From: Spirochaetia bacterium
GTDB lineage: Bacteria > Spirochaetota > Spirochaetia > Sphaerochaetales > Sphaerochaetaceae
Length of the DNA stretch: 35,160 nt
Direction of reading: 5' to 3'
NCBI GenBank assembly: GCA_009930325.1
Contig: RZYO01000016.1
Span: forward strand, 1 to 35,160
In this document: in pieces, positions 1-6,732 of the stretch
How the letters are laid out: every line of letters begins with the position of its first letter
Position numbering within the stretch: the first letter of the stretch is position 1
The notes under the pieces: generated by a model
The model's database searches: none
Told to the model about the DNA's origin: nothing
What the model saw: the letters and a program-made list of their open reading frames with translations, nothing else
Translations under genes and position numbers: made by a program

Positions 1-53
1 TTGCATTAGTAATTGCAACTATATACTTTGCAATATTTATTGCAACCAATTGA
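1..53 (+). CDS. C-terminal tail of a possible membrane protein (partial)
   Basis: Reading from base 3, one frame gives 16 residues, ALVIATIYFAIFIATN, and then a TGA stop at 51-53. The peptide is strongly hydrophobic, as the last transmembrane helix of a membrane protein would be. The gene starts outside the window, so neither family nor function can be named. The alternative is chance: short hydrophobic stretches are common in AT-rich DNA. Confidence 0.25.
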   Translation, partial: ALVIATIYFAIFIATN

Positions 54-134
54 CCTATAAAAAAAGTAGAGGGGGGCGCATTTAATAATTCAAGTGATTC
101 TCAAATAGCAATCTTTTTGTTGTTTAAAATATAA

Positions 135-162
135 TTGTATTTTTTAAAGTTAATGTTATAAT
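135..162 (+). promoter_or_regulatory. Promoter of the GGDEF gene
   Basis: A sigma-70-like promoter is visible: -35 TTGTAT at 135-140, a 16-base spacer, and a perfect -10 TATAAT at 157-162 preceded by TG (extended -10). Transcription would begin near 169, leaving a leader of about 27 bases that carries the ribosome site GAGGTG at 185-190. Confidence 0.6.
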
Positions 163-195
163 CATTTATAATATCAAGTAAAACGAGGTGATTGT

Positions 196-1218
196 TTGGA
201 ATTCGTTTTTAGCCGGAGAAAATTAACATCAAAATCAGATATAAATTCTGTATTAATGACTTTACTTGGATTTTATGTTTATTTTTTAGCTCATTTACCA
301 TTAATAGTTAATAGCGATGTTTCAAATACAAAAATTTACTTTTATATATATTTTTTATTTTCATTGAATTTATTAATAATAAAAAAACATACATTAATTA
401 GAGATAATTGCATAAAAAATGTATTTATTTTTAATTTTATAATAAATCCATTATCTTTGTATTTTTTACCTAATTCTTGCTTAATTTTAATTCCATATTT
501 TTTTTCTGGAATTCCTCTTAATATTTTGTTAAAAAAAACAAAAAATCAAATATTTTTTGGAAGTATTAGTTTGTTATTTAAAATAAGTTTTTTTTATTTA
601 TTTAGTAAAATTACTCCTTTTGAAATGCAGAAAAATACATTACTCAGTATTTATGAACTTTCACTTTTTTCAATATACTTTTATTTTATTTTAATTTTTT
701 TAAGAATTACTAATAGAAATATAAAGAAAGATACAAGTATGTTAACAAATTTAGCAGTCATAGATGATTTGACACAACTATATAATAGAAGATATTTATC
801 AAATATAATGGGTCTTTATACTAGAGATTGTGCCATTGGTTTAGTTGATATTGATGAATTTAAAAAAATTAATGATAATTATGGGCATCAAATTGGTGAC
901 AAAGCATTAATTCGTGTTTCAAAGGTATTTAAAAATTATCAATATTCAAGATTATCTGTTATTAGATTTGGTGGAGATGAATTCTTGTTTTTGTTAGAAA
1001 ATGGAACTATTTCAGAATTAGCTTCTATATTAGAAACAATAAGAAAAATTATTGAAAAAATGGATTTTGAACAAGATATTCCTGAAGGAATTACAATAAG
1101 TTGTGGAATTTCTCAATGCACAAATGGACAAGCTTGGAATAAAATAATTGAAAAGACAGATAAGGCCCTCTACAATGCTAAGCTCGAGGGCCGAAATAGA
1201 ATTTGTTATTTAAAATAG
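196..1218 (+). CDS. Membrane-anchored diguanylate cyclase (GGDEF domain)
   Basis: Predicted to make cyclic di-GMP from two GTP at the inner membrane. The first ~170 of 340 residues form about six hydrophobic helices with no recognisable sensor domain. The GGDEF domain starts near residue 188: DDLTQLYNRR (190-199), VDIDEFKKINDNYGH (217-231) with the metal-binding Asp, and an intact GGDEF at 259-263; the end KALYNAKLEGRNR is also typical. The RxxD inhibitory site normally five residues before GGDEF is absent (YSRL stands there), so product feedback is probably missing. The start is TTG at 196, chosen for GAGGTG five bases upstream and a strong promoter. The gene ends three bases from the convergent nitroreductase gene. 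Confidence 0.9.
   Translation: MEFVFSRRKLTSKSDINSVLMTLLGFYVYFLAHLPLIVNSDVSNTKIYFYIYFLFSLNLLIIKKHTLIRDNCIKNVFIFNFIINPLSLYFLPNSCLILIPYFFSGIPLNILLKKTKNQIFFGSISLLFKISFFYLFSKITPFEMQKNTLLSIYELSLFSIYFYFILIFLRITNRNIKKDTSMLTNLAVIDDLTQLYNRRYLSNIMGLYTRDCAIGLVDIDEFKKINDNYGHQIGDKALIRVSKVFKNYQYSRLSVIRFGGDEFLFLLENGTISELASILETIRKIIEKMDFEQDIPEGITISCGISQCTNGQAWNKIIEKTDKALYNAKLEGRNRICYLK
1164..1192. repeat. GC-rich inverted repeat at the GGDEF gene 3' end
   Basis: GGCCCTC (1164-1170) and GAGGGCC (1186-1192) form a perfect 7-bp stem with a 15-base loop, inside the last codons of the GGDEF gene. No T-run follows on the plus strand; on the minus strand TTATCTGTCTTTT follows. It may slow convergent transcripts, since only three bases separate this gene from its neighbour. 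The coding sequence here encodes conserved GGDEF-domain residues, which may explain part of the pattern. Confidence 0.35.
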
Positions 1219-1221
1219 TTA

Positions 1222-1986
1222 TTATTTTTCATTACACCAGCGTTCAATAAAGACTTTTGTTGATCTGTTCATTTCTTTCATAAATTTACTTGAAAATTTT
1301 CTTAGATAAAATTGATCAGCGATAGAGCCTTTATTATCAAAAGGCAAAGCATTATTATTTCTTGCATTATCTTCATGTTTTGAAAAAGTTTCTTCAATCT
1401 CTGTTTTAGTTTGTTCTTTGTATGCGTCAGTAAAAAAGATATATTTTTCATCCGGTCGTACTAAAGGAGTATTCAATTTCTTTTTTGGTTTTCCAAAAAT
1501 TAACATAGTTGCAGGAACTGCATGTGCTGGTAAATTTAATAAGCTTTGTAGTTCTTCATAATTTTCGATAATATCTCCAACATAGCAAGACCCATACCCT
1601 AATTCATCAATAGCAATTGTAGCTGTTTGTGCTGCAATTATTGCGTCTTGCATTGCTAGATGTAAATCACCAAGAGCTACTTTTCTTATAGTAGAATTGG
1701 TTTTTTGTTCAGTTTCACTATATTCAAAATACTTAAGCCATCTATGGAAGTCTGCTAAGAAAATCCAAACATGAGGAGCTCTTTTTATCATTTCTTGATT
1801 ATCACATAAAATCGAAAGCTTATTTTTAATTTCTTGTGATTCAATTTCAATAATTGAATAAAGCGTTGTATTTCCAGCTGTTGGAGCTTGGAGCGTAATC
1901 TTTTTTATTAAATTGAGGTCTTCAATGTTAATTTTTTCATTTAAGAATGCTCTATGAGAGCGCCTATTTAAAAGGTTGTTTATCAT
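1222..1986 (-). CDS. Nitroreductase family NAD(P)H-FMN oxidoreductase
   Basis: A cytoplasmic FMN enzyme that would reduce nitro compounds, quinones or flavins with NAD(P)H; the true substrate cannot be read. The N-terminus NLLNRRSHRAF matches the family's phosphate-binding RRS.R motif, PTAGN follows at about 36-40, DAIIAAQTA lies mid-protein, and GYGSCYVGDI then LPAHAVPATMLIFGKP give the second FMN-binding segment. At 254 aa it resembles the NfsA/FRP branch. It is the last gene of a WYL regulator-rubredoxin-nitroreductase run; rubredoxin could be an electron partner (inference). A hairpin terminator ends about 20 bases before its ATG and the SD (GAAAGAG) is weak, so expression probably depends on read-through. 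Confidence 0.85.
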   Translation of the reverse strand: MINNLLNRRSHRAFLNEKINIEDLNLIKKITLQAPTAGNTTLYSIIEIESQEIKNKLSILCDNQEMIKRAPHVWIFLADFHRWLKYFEYSETEQKTNSTIRKVALGDLHLAMQDAIIAAQTATIAIDELGYGSCYVGDIIENYEELQSLLNLPAHAVPATMLIFGKPKKKLNTPLVRPDEKYIFFTDAYKEQTKTEIEETFSKHEDNARNNNALPFDNKGSIADQFYLRKFSSKFMKEMNRSTKVFIERWCNEK

Positions 1987-2000
1987 TTTTTCTCTTTCAT

Positions 2001-2030
2001 AAAAACTAAAGAGGCTTTCGAAGCCTCTTT
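2001..2030 (-). terminator. Rho-independent terminator between rubredoxin and nitroreductase genes
   Basis: A perfect 10-bp stem, AAAGAGGCTT (2008-2017) with AAGCCTCTTT (2021-2030) and a three-base loop, is followed on the minus strand by AGTTTTTA (2001-2007). It lies 20 bases past the rubredoxin stop and just before the nitroreductase start. It should end most transcripts after rubredoxin. Confidence 0.8.
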
Positions 2031-2050
2031 AGGAAAAGTGTTTTTATATT

Positions 2051-2215
2051 CTATTCTTCTAAAACAGAGAAGTCTTCTTTGCTTGCGCCACATAGAGGAC
2101 AAACCCAATCATCTGGAATATCTTCAAATGCTGTTCCTGCTGGAATTCCACCGTCTGGATCGCCTTCTGCTGGGTCATAAATATAACCACACAAATCACA
2201 TTCATATTTTTTCAT
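2051..2215 (-). CDS. Rubredoxin
   Basis: A 54-residue one-iron electron carrier of the cytoplasm. The sequence begins [20 protein letters not shown] and ends near [15 protein letters not shown]. The iron ligands are two CxxCG knuckles, Cys6/Cys9 and Cys39/Cys42, with the usual aromatic residues Tyr4, Tyr11, Tyr13 and Trp37. The start ATG at 2213-2215 has AGGAG six bases upstream. In anaerobes rubredoxins pass electrons to oxygen- and peroxide-detoxifying enzymes. None of those is in the window, but the next gene downstream encodes a flavin nitroreductase and the gene 36 bases upstream a WYL regulator, so a small redox or stress unit is plausible. Confidence 0.95.
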   Translation of the reverse strand: MKKYECDLCGYIYDPAEGDPDGGIPAGTAFEDIPDDWVCPLCGASKEDFSVLEE

Positions 2216-2251
2216 ATTTTTCTCCTATAAGACAGTAGTCTTTAATTCATA

Positions 2252-3223
2252 TTAACAACTAATATTGTAAACGGCAAGAATTTCCGTTAAAGTTTTGCAA
2301 AATTTTTTCTTGAATGATTCTGGTTCTAGTATTTCTACAGAAGATCCGCATTGGATTATTCTTAATATTAGTTCAATAGAATTTTCAACATCAAAAGAAT
2401 AAATAAATGAATCGTCATTTTCTTCAATATTTGGGGTTGTGTGTTTTAAGTTATTAAATGCATTTATTGCAGAAATTTCTTTGACTTTTATTTTTAAAGG
2501 AATAACATCAATTGGCTCATATGTATTATCTTGTTGAGGCATTTTAAAAGGACGTAAATTATCTGGAATAGTATAAGTTTGCTCTAAAATGATTGCTTTT
2601 GTAATTGTGCTAATGTCAATAGTAATCATTTCAGTTGTATGTCTTAATCGTCCAGTAACGCTAATAGGATTTCTACCTGTGGCATCTTCTCTAAATCCTA
2701 TAAAATATGGTGCAACTTCTGAAATACGCTTTTTATCATCTATTTTATGTTCAATCTTGACAATTCTTCCGGAAACCCAAGAATCTATTAATACATCAAG
2801 AATTGTATTATATTTTGAATTTCCACTTTTCTTTTGGATTGATTTGTCAATTTCTTCTGATAATTGAACAATGTTGTCACTTATTTTAGGAGCATAAGAT
2901 CTCATATTTAATGCAATCTTTCTAAGACCAGAAGCTAAATGAGGGTTTTGGAATTCTGAATTCTGTGCAATTACTTCAGCAGACATATTAAAAGCAAGAC
3001 TTTCATATATGCTCAAAGCAATGTTTTCATCTTCATTTTTATCACTATTTATTTTTATGAGATTATTTTCTTCAAAAACATCAATATATTCATTAAGTTC
3101 AGAGACATATCTGCTTATTGTAGATCTATGAACTCCAAGCCTTCGAGCAATTTCAGCTCTTCTTAGTCCTTCAGGATGAGAAAGAAGTAACAATTCTAAT
3201 TGAGCAACGCGTTCACCTTTCAT
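2252..3223 (-). CDS. HTH-WYL transcriptional regulator
   Basis: A DNA-binding regulator of 323 aa. Residues about 5-47 form a winged helix-turn-helix (EGLRRAEIARRLGVHRSTIS, recognition helix at the end). The middle holds a WYL-type ligand domain, visible in APYFIGFREDATGRNPISV followed by TIDISTITKAIIL and IPDNLRPF; a C-terminal extension (about 235-323) fits the WCX region. WYL domains sense nucleic acids or small ligands; the ligand here is unknown. ATG at 3223 has AGGAG upstream. Direct repeats around its own promoter suggest autoregulation. Rubredoxin lies 36 bases downstream and is probably cotranscribed. Confidence 0.85.
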   Translation of the reverse strand: MKGERVAQLELLLLSHPEGLRRAEIARRLGVHRSTISRYVSELNEYIDVFEENNLIKINSDKNEDENIALSIYESLAFNMSAEVIAQNSEFQNPHLASGLRKIALNMRSYAPKISDNIVQLSEEIDKSIQKKSGNSKYNTILDVLIDSWVSGRIVKIEHKIDDKKRISEVAPYFIGFREDATGRNPISVTGRLRHTTEMITIDISTITKAIILEQTYTIPDNLRPFKMPQQDNTYEPIDVIPLKIKVKEISAINAFNNLKHTTPNIEENDDSFIYSFDVENSIELILRIIQCGSSVEILEPESFKKKFCKTLTEILAVYNISC

Positions 3224-3251
3224 AAAAAACTCCTAAAATTAATTATGCACC

Positions 3252-3299
3252 AAAATGCAACAAATATAGAATACCATAAATAATAAAAAATGCAACAAA
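3252..3299 (-). promoter_or_regulatory. Promoter of the WYL regulator with two direct repeats
   Basis: On the minus strand -35 TTGCAT (3290-3295), a 16-base spacer and -10 TATTCT (3268-3273) predict a start near 3261. A 13-base direct repeat, TTTGTTGCATTTT, occurs at 3287-3299 (over the -35) and at 3252-3264 (over the start site), 35 bases apart. This placement suits an operator, perhaps for the WYL protein itself. Confidence 0.5.
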
Positions 3300-3735
3300 A
3301 AAACAACAAAAATATCTTAAAAAAAACTAAAAAATCAAAATGAAAGATTTATTGTGTAAAAAAAATATAAAGTATTAAAAAATGAAAACAAAATTACAAC
3401 TTTATTTTTTGATATAAAAAGAAAAAATTTTAAAATTATTATTTTATGATATAATTATATAAACACAAACAAAGGATTCATATTAAAAGGGTATTTTTGA
3501 GATATAAGTAGTATTCACTAGAACATAAGATGTAGAAGCTTTATTTATAATATCAATACTAATATTATTTTTTTTGTAATTATCATTTTATTAGGTAATA
3601 ATTAAATGTTTAATTTTTTTTTGGACATCCCCGAGTGAATGAATCTATAAGGCTTAATTTTTATGAGGTCCTCTGTTACACCATTATATTTTAAATATAT
3701 TGGTATTTTATCAATAATAACATTTGGAGAGGTGT
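3300..3735 (+). promoter_or_regulatory. Gene-poor region with extended -10 promoter and long leader
   Basis: No convincing gene lies here. An extended -10, TGATATAAT (3447-3455), lacks a good -35 but would start transcription near 3462 toward the VOC and slyX genes, giving a leader of about 270 bases. Most of it is extremely AT-rich. Between about 3624 and 3675 there is a less AT-rich island (GGACATCCCCGAGTGAATGA onward to GAGGTCCTC) whose GGAC and GTCC ends can pair. I do not recognise it as any known riboswitch or RNA. Confidence 0.35.
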
Positions 3736-4104
3736 ATGAATTTAGGTGCATTTTCAATTAGTTTAGCAGTGAAAGATATTAAGGCATCAAAAAGTTTTTA
3801 TGAGAAACTTGGATTTACTGAATTTAAGGGAGGGGTCTCTCATAAGTGGTTAATTATGAAAAATGGAGATGCTGAAATAGGTTTGTTCGAAAAAATGTTT
3901 GATGAAAATATAATTGCATTTAATCCAGGTTGGGATCAAGATCATAATTCACTAGATTCTTTTACTGATATAAGAGAAATAAAAGACGAAGTTGAAAAAA
4001 ATGGAATTAAAATATTATATGATAATGTTGAAAAAGAAGGCCCTTGTAGTTTTATGTTAAATGATCCTGATGGTAATATTATATTAATTGATCAACATAT
4101 TTAA
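3736..4104 (+). CDS. VOC (glyoxalase/bleomycin-resistance fold) family protein
   Basis: A 122-aa cytoplasmic protein of the vicinal-oxygen-chelate superfamily. It opens with MNLGAFSISLAVKDIKASKS followed by FYEKLGF, the standard first beta-alpha unit, and ends FMLNDPDGNIILIDQ, the standard last strands with the usual DPDGN turn. One module suggests a homodimer. Substrate cannot be inferred: members include glyoxalases, dioxygenases and binding proteins, and DHNS in the middle may supply a metal ligand. An upstream TTG at 3724 extends the frame, but ATG at 3736 has GGAGAGG (3726-3732) ideally placed. slyX follows after 57 bases. Confidence 0.85.
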   Translation: MNLGAFSISLAVKDIKASKSFYEKLGFTEFKGGVSHKWLIMKNGDAEIGLFEKMFDENIIAFNPGWDQDHNSLDSFTDIREIKDEVEKNGIKILYDNVEKEGPCSFMLNDPDGNIILIDQHI

Positions 4105-4161
4105 TCTTGTAATTACTTTAATTATGTATTAAATATTAGTTGAATAAAATAGGAGGCTTAT

Positions 4162-4380
4162 ATGAGTAAAGAAAAAATTATTAATTCAATTGAAAATATT
4201 GAAATAAAACTTGCTTATGCCGAAGAAATGTTAAATCAATTAAATGAAATAATAATTAATCAACAAAAAGAAATGGGAATTATGAACAATCATATTAATA
4301 AATTAGAGAAAAAAGTTGCTCAAATGCTAGAGGAAAGTGAAAGTTCAGAGCTTCCAAACAGAAAACCTCCTCATTATTAA
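4162..4380 (+). CDS. slyX: SlyX family coiled-coil protein
   Basis: A 72-residue protein of unknown biochemical role, almost entirely a predicted coiled coil: heptads run from about residue 5 to 56 (IENIEIKLAYAEEMLNQLNE, then a QQKEM segment). The C-terminus PPHY is the family hallmark and was the main reason for the call; LAYAEEMLNQLN matches the conserved LAFQEDTIEELN region of proteobacterial SlyX. AGGAGG lies five bases before the ATG. The stop overlaps by four bases with the stop of the convergent thioesterase gene, so no separate terminator can fit between them. Confidence 0.85.
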   Translation: MSKEKIINSIENIEIKLAYAEEMLNQLNEIIINQQKEMGIMNNHINKLEKKVAQMLEESESSELPNRKPPHY

Positions 4381-5195
4381 ATTCGTTTTTCCCAAATAGA
4401 TTTTGCTTCAAATACTATTTTTTTAGATCCGTCTGGATTTTCTCTAACTAATTTATGATAAAAAATTGGATTTTCTTCAGTAAGAGCATCTTTAGATTCA
4501 CTATTAGTAATTAATTTAACTTTGTCTGTTAAATATGTTTGTTTTAACCAAGACACATCAATATTTGTAGTTATATATTCATCTCTGAATTTATTTGGGA
4601 GAGATTGTAATACCCATCTAATATATGAGATATTATTAACATGATGATTTAAATCTGTATCTGAATAATTTATATTAGGTGTTGTTGTTCCAATCATTGA
4701 AAAATCTTCATTGAAAGACTCTCTTTTTTTTATATAAAACTTTTCGGTAAAAGCTTTTTGTGGAACACCTATTCTTTCAAGAATAGCCATTGGTTCTATA
4801 GGTTTATTAGTCTTCAAATCAATAATAGCCCACAATGTTGTTGATTTGAAAATAATTTCATTATCATCATTTTTTGCAATTACTATTCTAGGAACTAAAA
4901 CTCTTCTAAAAGGTAATTCGGCCCATGTTTCAACATGAATTTTATCTCGCCACTTTGGATATTTTTTTATTTCAATATTTTCTCTAGAAATAACCCAAGT
5001 TAGACCAAGCTTTTTAAGATCTTGAATTGAGCATTTTAATTGAGCCGAGTGATATCCTCCAATTTCTTGAACTATTTCAAAAAACCAATCTAATTTTGTG
5101 ATTGAATGAGCGTCACAGTCATCTGAATATATAATGTAATTTTCTTTATAAATATTATCTGATATGGATATATTATTAGTATTATTTGTTGTCAT
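4377..5195 (-). CDS. Acyl-ACP thioesterase
   Basis: Predicted to hydrolyse acyl-acyl carrier protein to free fatty acid in the cytoplasm. The protein (272 aa) is a double hotdog: the first hotdog begins at YIIYSDDCDAHSITKLDWFF and continues through LTWVISRENIEI and VETWAELPFRR; the second begins near NINYSDTDLNHHVNNISYI. That DxNxHVNN motif (about residues 179-188) carries the catalytic Asn and His of FatA/FatB-type enzymes. Chain-length specificity is not readable. A TTG at 5213 extends the frame by six codons but has no ribosome site; ATG at 5195 follows AAGGA and is preferred. It is the last gene of the long minus-strand run, 62 bases after the AEC transporter. Confidence 0.87.
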   Translation of the reverse strand: MTTNNTNNISISDNIYKENYIIYSDDCDAHSITKLDWFFEIVQEIGGYHSAQLKCSIQDLKKLGLTWVISRENIEIKKYPKWRDKIHVETWAELPFRRVLVPRIVIAKNDDNEIIFKSTTLWAIIDLKTNKPIEPMAILERIGVPQKAFTEKFYIKKRESFNEDFSMIGTTTPNINYSDTDLNHHVNNISYIRWVLQSLPNKFRDEYITTNIDVSWLKQTYLTDKVKLITNSESKDALTEENPIFYHKLVRENPDGSKKIVFEAKSIWEKRI

Positions 5196-5257
5196 TTGAG
5201 TACTATCCTTCAAATGTAGATTATTATACTTTATCTAAATTTGTTCAAGTTATTAAA

Positions 5258-6181
5258 TTAGATGAAAAAACTATTAATGTATAAAATAAAAGGTATTGTA
5301 ATAATACAAGCAAGTGTTGATAGCCCTAAAAGGGAAGAAGCGTATAAATCATCTCGATTAAATTTTAATGAAAAAGTTGTCGTTGTTGCTCCCACAGGAC
5401 AAGCCATCGCGATTAAAACAATATTTTTGATAATATTGGATGCATTCACTTTTGATAAGATAAATAGAATAATGATTGGAATTATCAAATTATGAATTAA
5501 TAAAATATAATATCCTCTAGGATTTTGAAACATATGTTTTATTGGTGTTTTCATGATTGTTGCTCCAACAATTAATAAAGCAAGTGTTGCATTCATTGAA
5601 CCAATAGCAGTTAATGGAGAAAGAAGAGTGGTCGGAAGTCTTATGGAGAAGAAATAACAAAATAACCCTAAAAAAATAGCAATCATATTTCTACCTGTAA
5701 TAATATTAATTATTTTATCTTTTAGTGGTTGTTTTTGTAGAATGCTAATTCCATAGGACCAACATATCAAATTAAATGCAGTAATAAAGCCTGTACAATA
5801 AAAAACACCAATTTGACCATACAATGCGTACATTAATGGAAGACCAATAAAACCACAATTTGTGTACATAATAGCCATTCTTTCAACTAAATAATCTCGT
5901 TTATCTGTCTTCTTAATTACAATTAAGGATATTATAATTGCAATAATTATTGAAAAAAAAGATAAAACAAAAGTTGTTATTAGCCCATTTACTTGTTCTA
6001 AATTGTAATCTCTTTGGTATGATGTAAAAATTAATAAAGGACTTACAATTTCTAATAGTAGGTTTGTTAAACTTTTTAACCCATTATCATGAATTATTTC
6101 TTTTTTATATGTGTATGCTCCAATTGCAAGAATAACTAACATTTGAAGTATTTGAAAACTAGTTTGTGTTGCTATTGTCAT
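5258..6181 (-). CDS. AEC (auxin efflux carrier) family transporter
   Basis: An inner-membrane carrier of 307 aa with about ten hydrophobic helices in two five-helix halves. The family signature NCGFIGLPL at 108-116, with its helix-breaking Gly and Pro, is present; the second half repeats the arrangement, with ACPVGATTTTFSLKF near 260. Bacterial members carry malate and other organic acids; the substrate here is unknown. It starts three bases after the rsmD stop, so it is almost certainly cotranscribed with the DNA-repair genes upstream, though no functional link is obvious. Confidence 0.88.
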   Translation of the reverse strand: MTIATQTSFQILQMLVILAIGAYTYKKEIIHDNGLKSLTNLLLEIVSPLLIFTSYQRDYNLEQVNGLITTFVLSFFSIIIAIIISLIVIKKTDKRDYLVERMAIMYTNCGFIGLPLMYALYGQIGVFYCTGFITAFNLICWSYGISILQKQPLKDKIINIITGRNMIAIFLGLFCYFFSIRLPTTLLSPLTAIGSMNATLALLIVGATIMKTPIKHMFQNPRGYYILLIHNLIIPIIILFILSKVNASNIIKNIVLIAMACPVGATTTTFSLKFNRDDLYASSLLGLSTLACIITIPFILYINSFFI

Positions 6182-6184
6182 TAT

Positions 6185-6724
6185 TTATTCTTCTCGTTTA
6201 TAGAATCTTAAAATACTTCGTCCATATTTCCTTTCATCATAAAAAACTAAATCACCAATTTGTTCTGGCCATTGGGATCTTTCTTCGCTAGGATAATGAA
6301 TTATAAATAAGCCACCTTTTTTTACTAATTCGGAGTTTGCGACGGATTCTGTTAGATTTACCTTTCCGTCCATCGGGAATGGGGGATCAGCATAAACGAT
6401 GTCATATGATCGCTTTGCAGTAGGAATAAATCTATTCACATCTGCCATAAATAATACTATTTTTGATTCTACAATTGATATATTTTTTAAAATTACAGGT
6501 TTCTTTCCTCTATCTTTCTCAACAATATGAACAGGATTTGCTCCTCGAGAAGCAGCTTCAATCCCTACACAACCACTTCCTGTAAATAAATCAAGAAATG
6601 AATAATCCTCTAAATTCCCTAAGATAGAGAATAAAGATTCTCTCATTCTATCCATTGCAGGTCTAATAACTCCTGGAGGACAAGTTATTGTTCTTCCTCT
6701 ATATTTTCCACCGGTAATTCTCAT
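6185..6724 (-). CDS. rsmD: 16S rRNA (guanine(966)-N(2))-methyltransferase RsmD
   Basis: Methylates N2 of G966 in helix 31 of 16S rRNA on the assembling 30S subunit, using S-adenosylmethionine. The N-terminus MRITGGKYRGRTITCPPG followed by RPAMDRMRESLFSIL is diagnostic for RsmD. The SAM-binding motif LDLFTGSGCVGIEAASRG starts at 44 and the catalytic amino-methylase motif DPPF is at 113-116. Length (179 aa) is normal. It sits eight bases after recG and three before the AEC gene. Confidence 0.95.
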   Translation of the reverse strand: MRITGGKYRGRTITCPPGVIRPAMDRMRESLFSILGNLEDYSFLDLFTGSGCVGIEAASRGANPVHIVEKDRGKKPVILKNISIVESKIVLFMADVNRFIPTAKRSYDIVYADPPFPMDGKVNLTESVANSELVKKGGLFIIHYPSEERSQWPEQIGDLVFYDERKYGRSILRFYKREE

Positions 6725-6732
6725 TTTCCCTC

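Noticed and set aside
3724-3735. TTG start adding four residues to the VOC protein
   Set aside because: The ribosome site GGAGAGG would lie inside the coding sequence; ATG at 3736 is properly spaced.
5262-5495. 77-codon open frame on the plus strand
   Set aside because: It runs opposite the conserved AEC transporter frame, has no family resemblance, and is a shadow of that gene.
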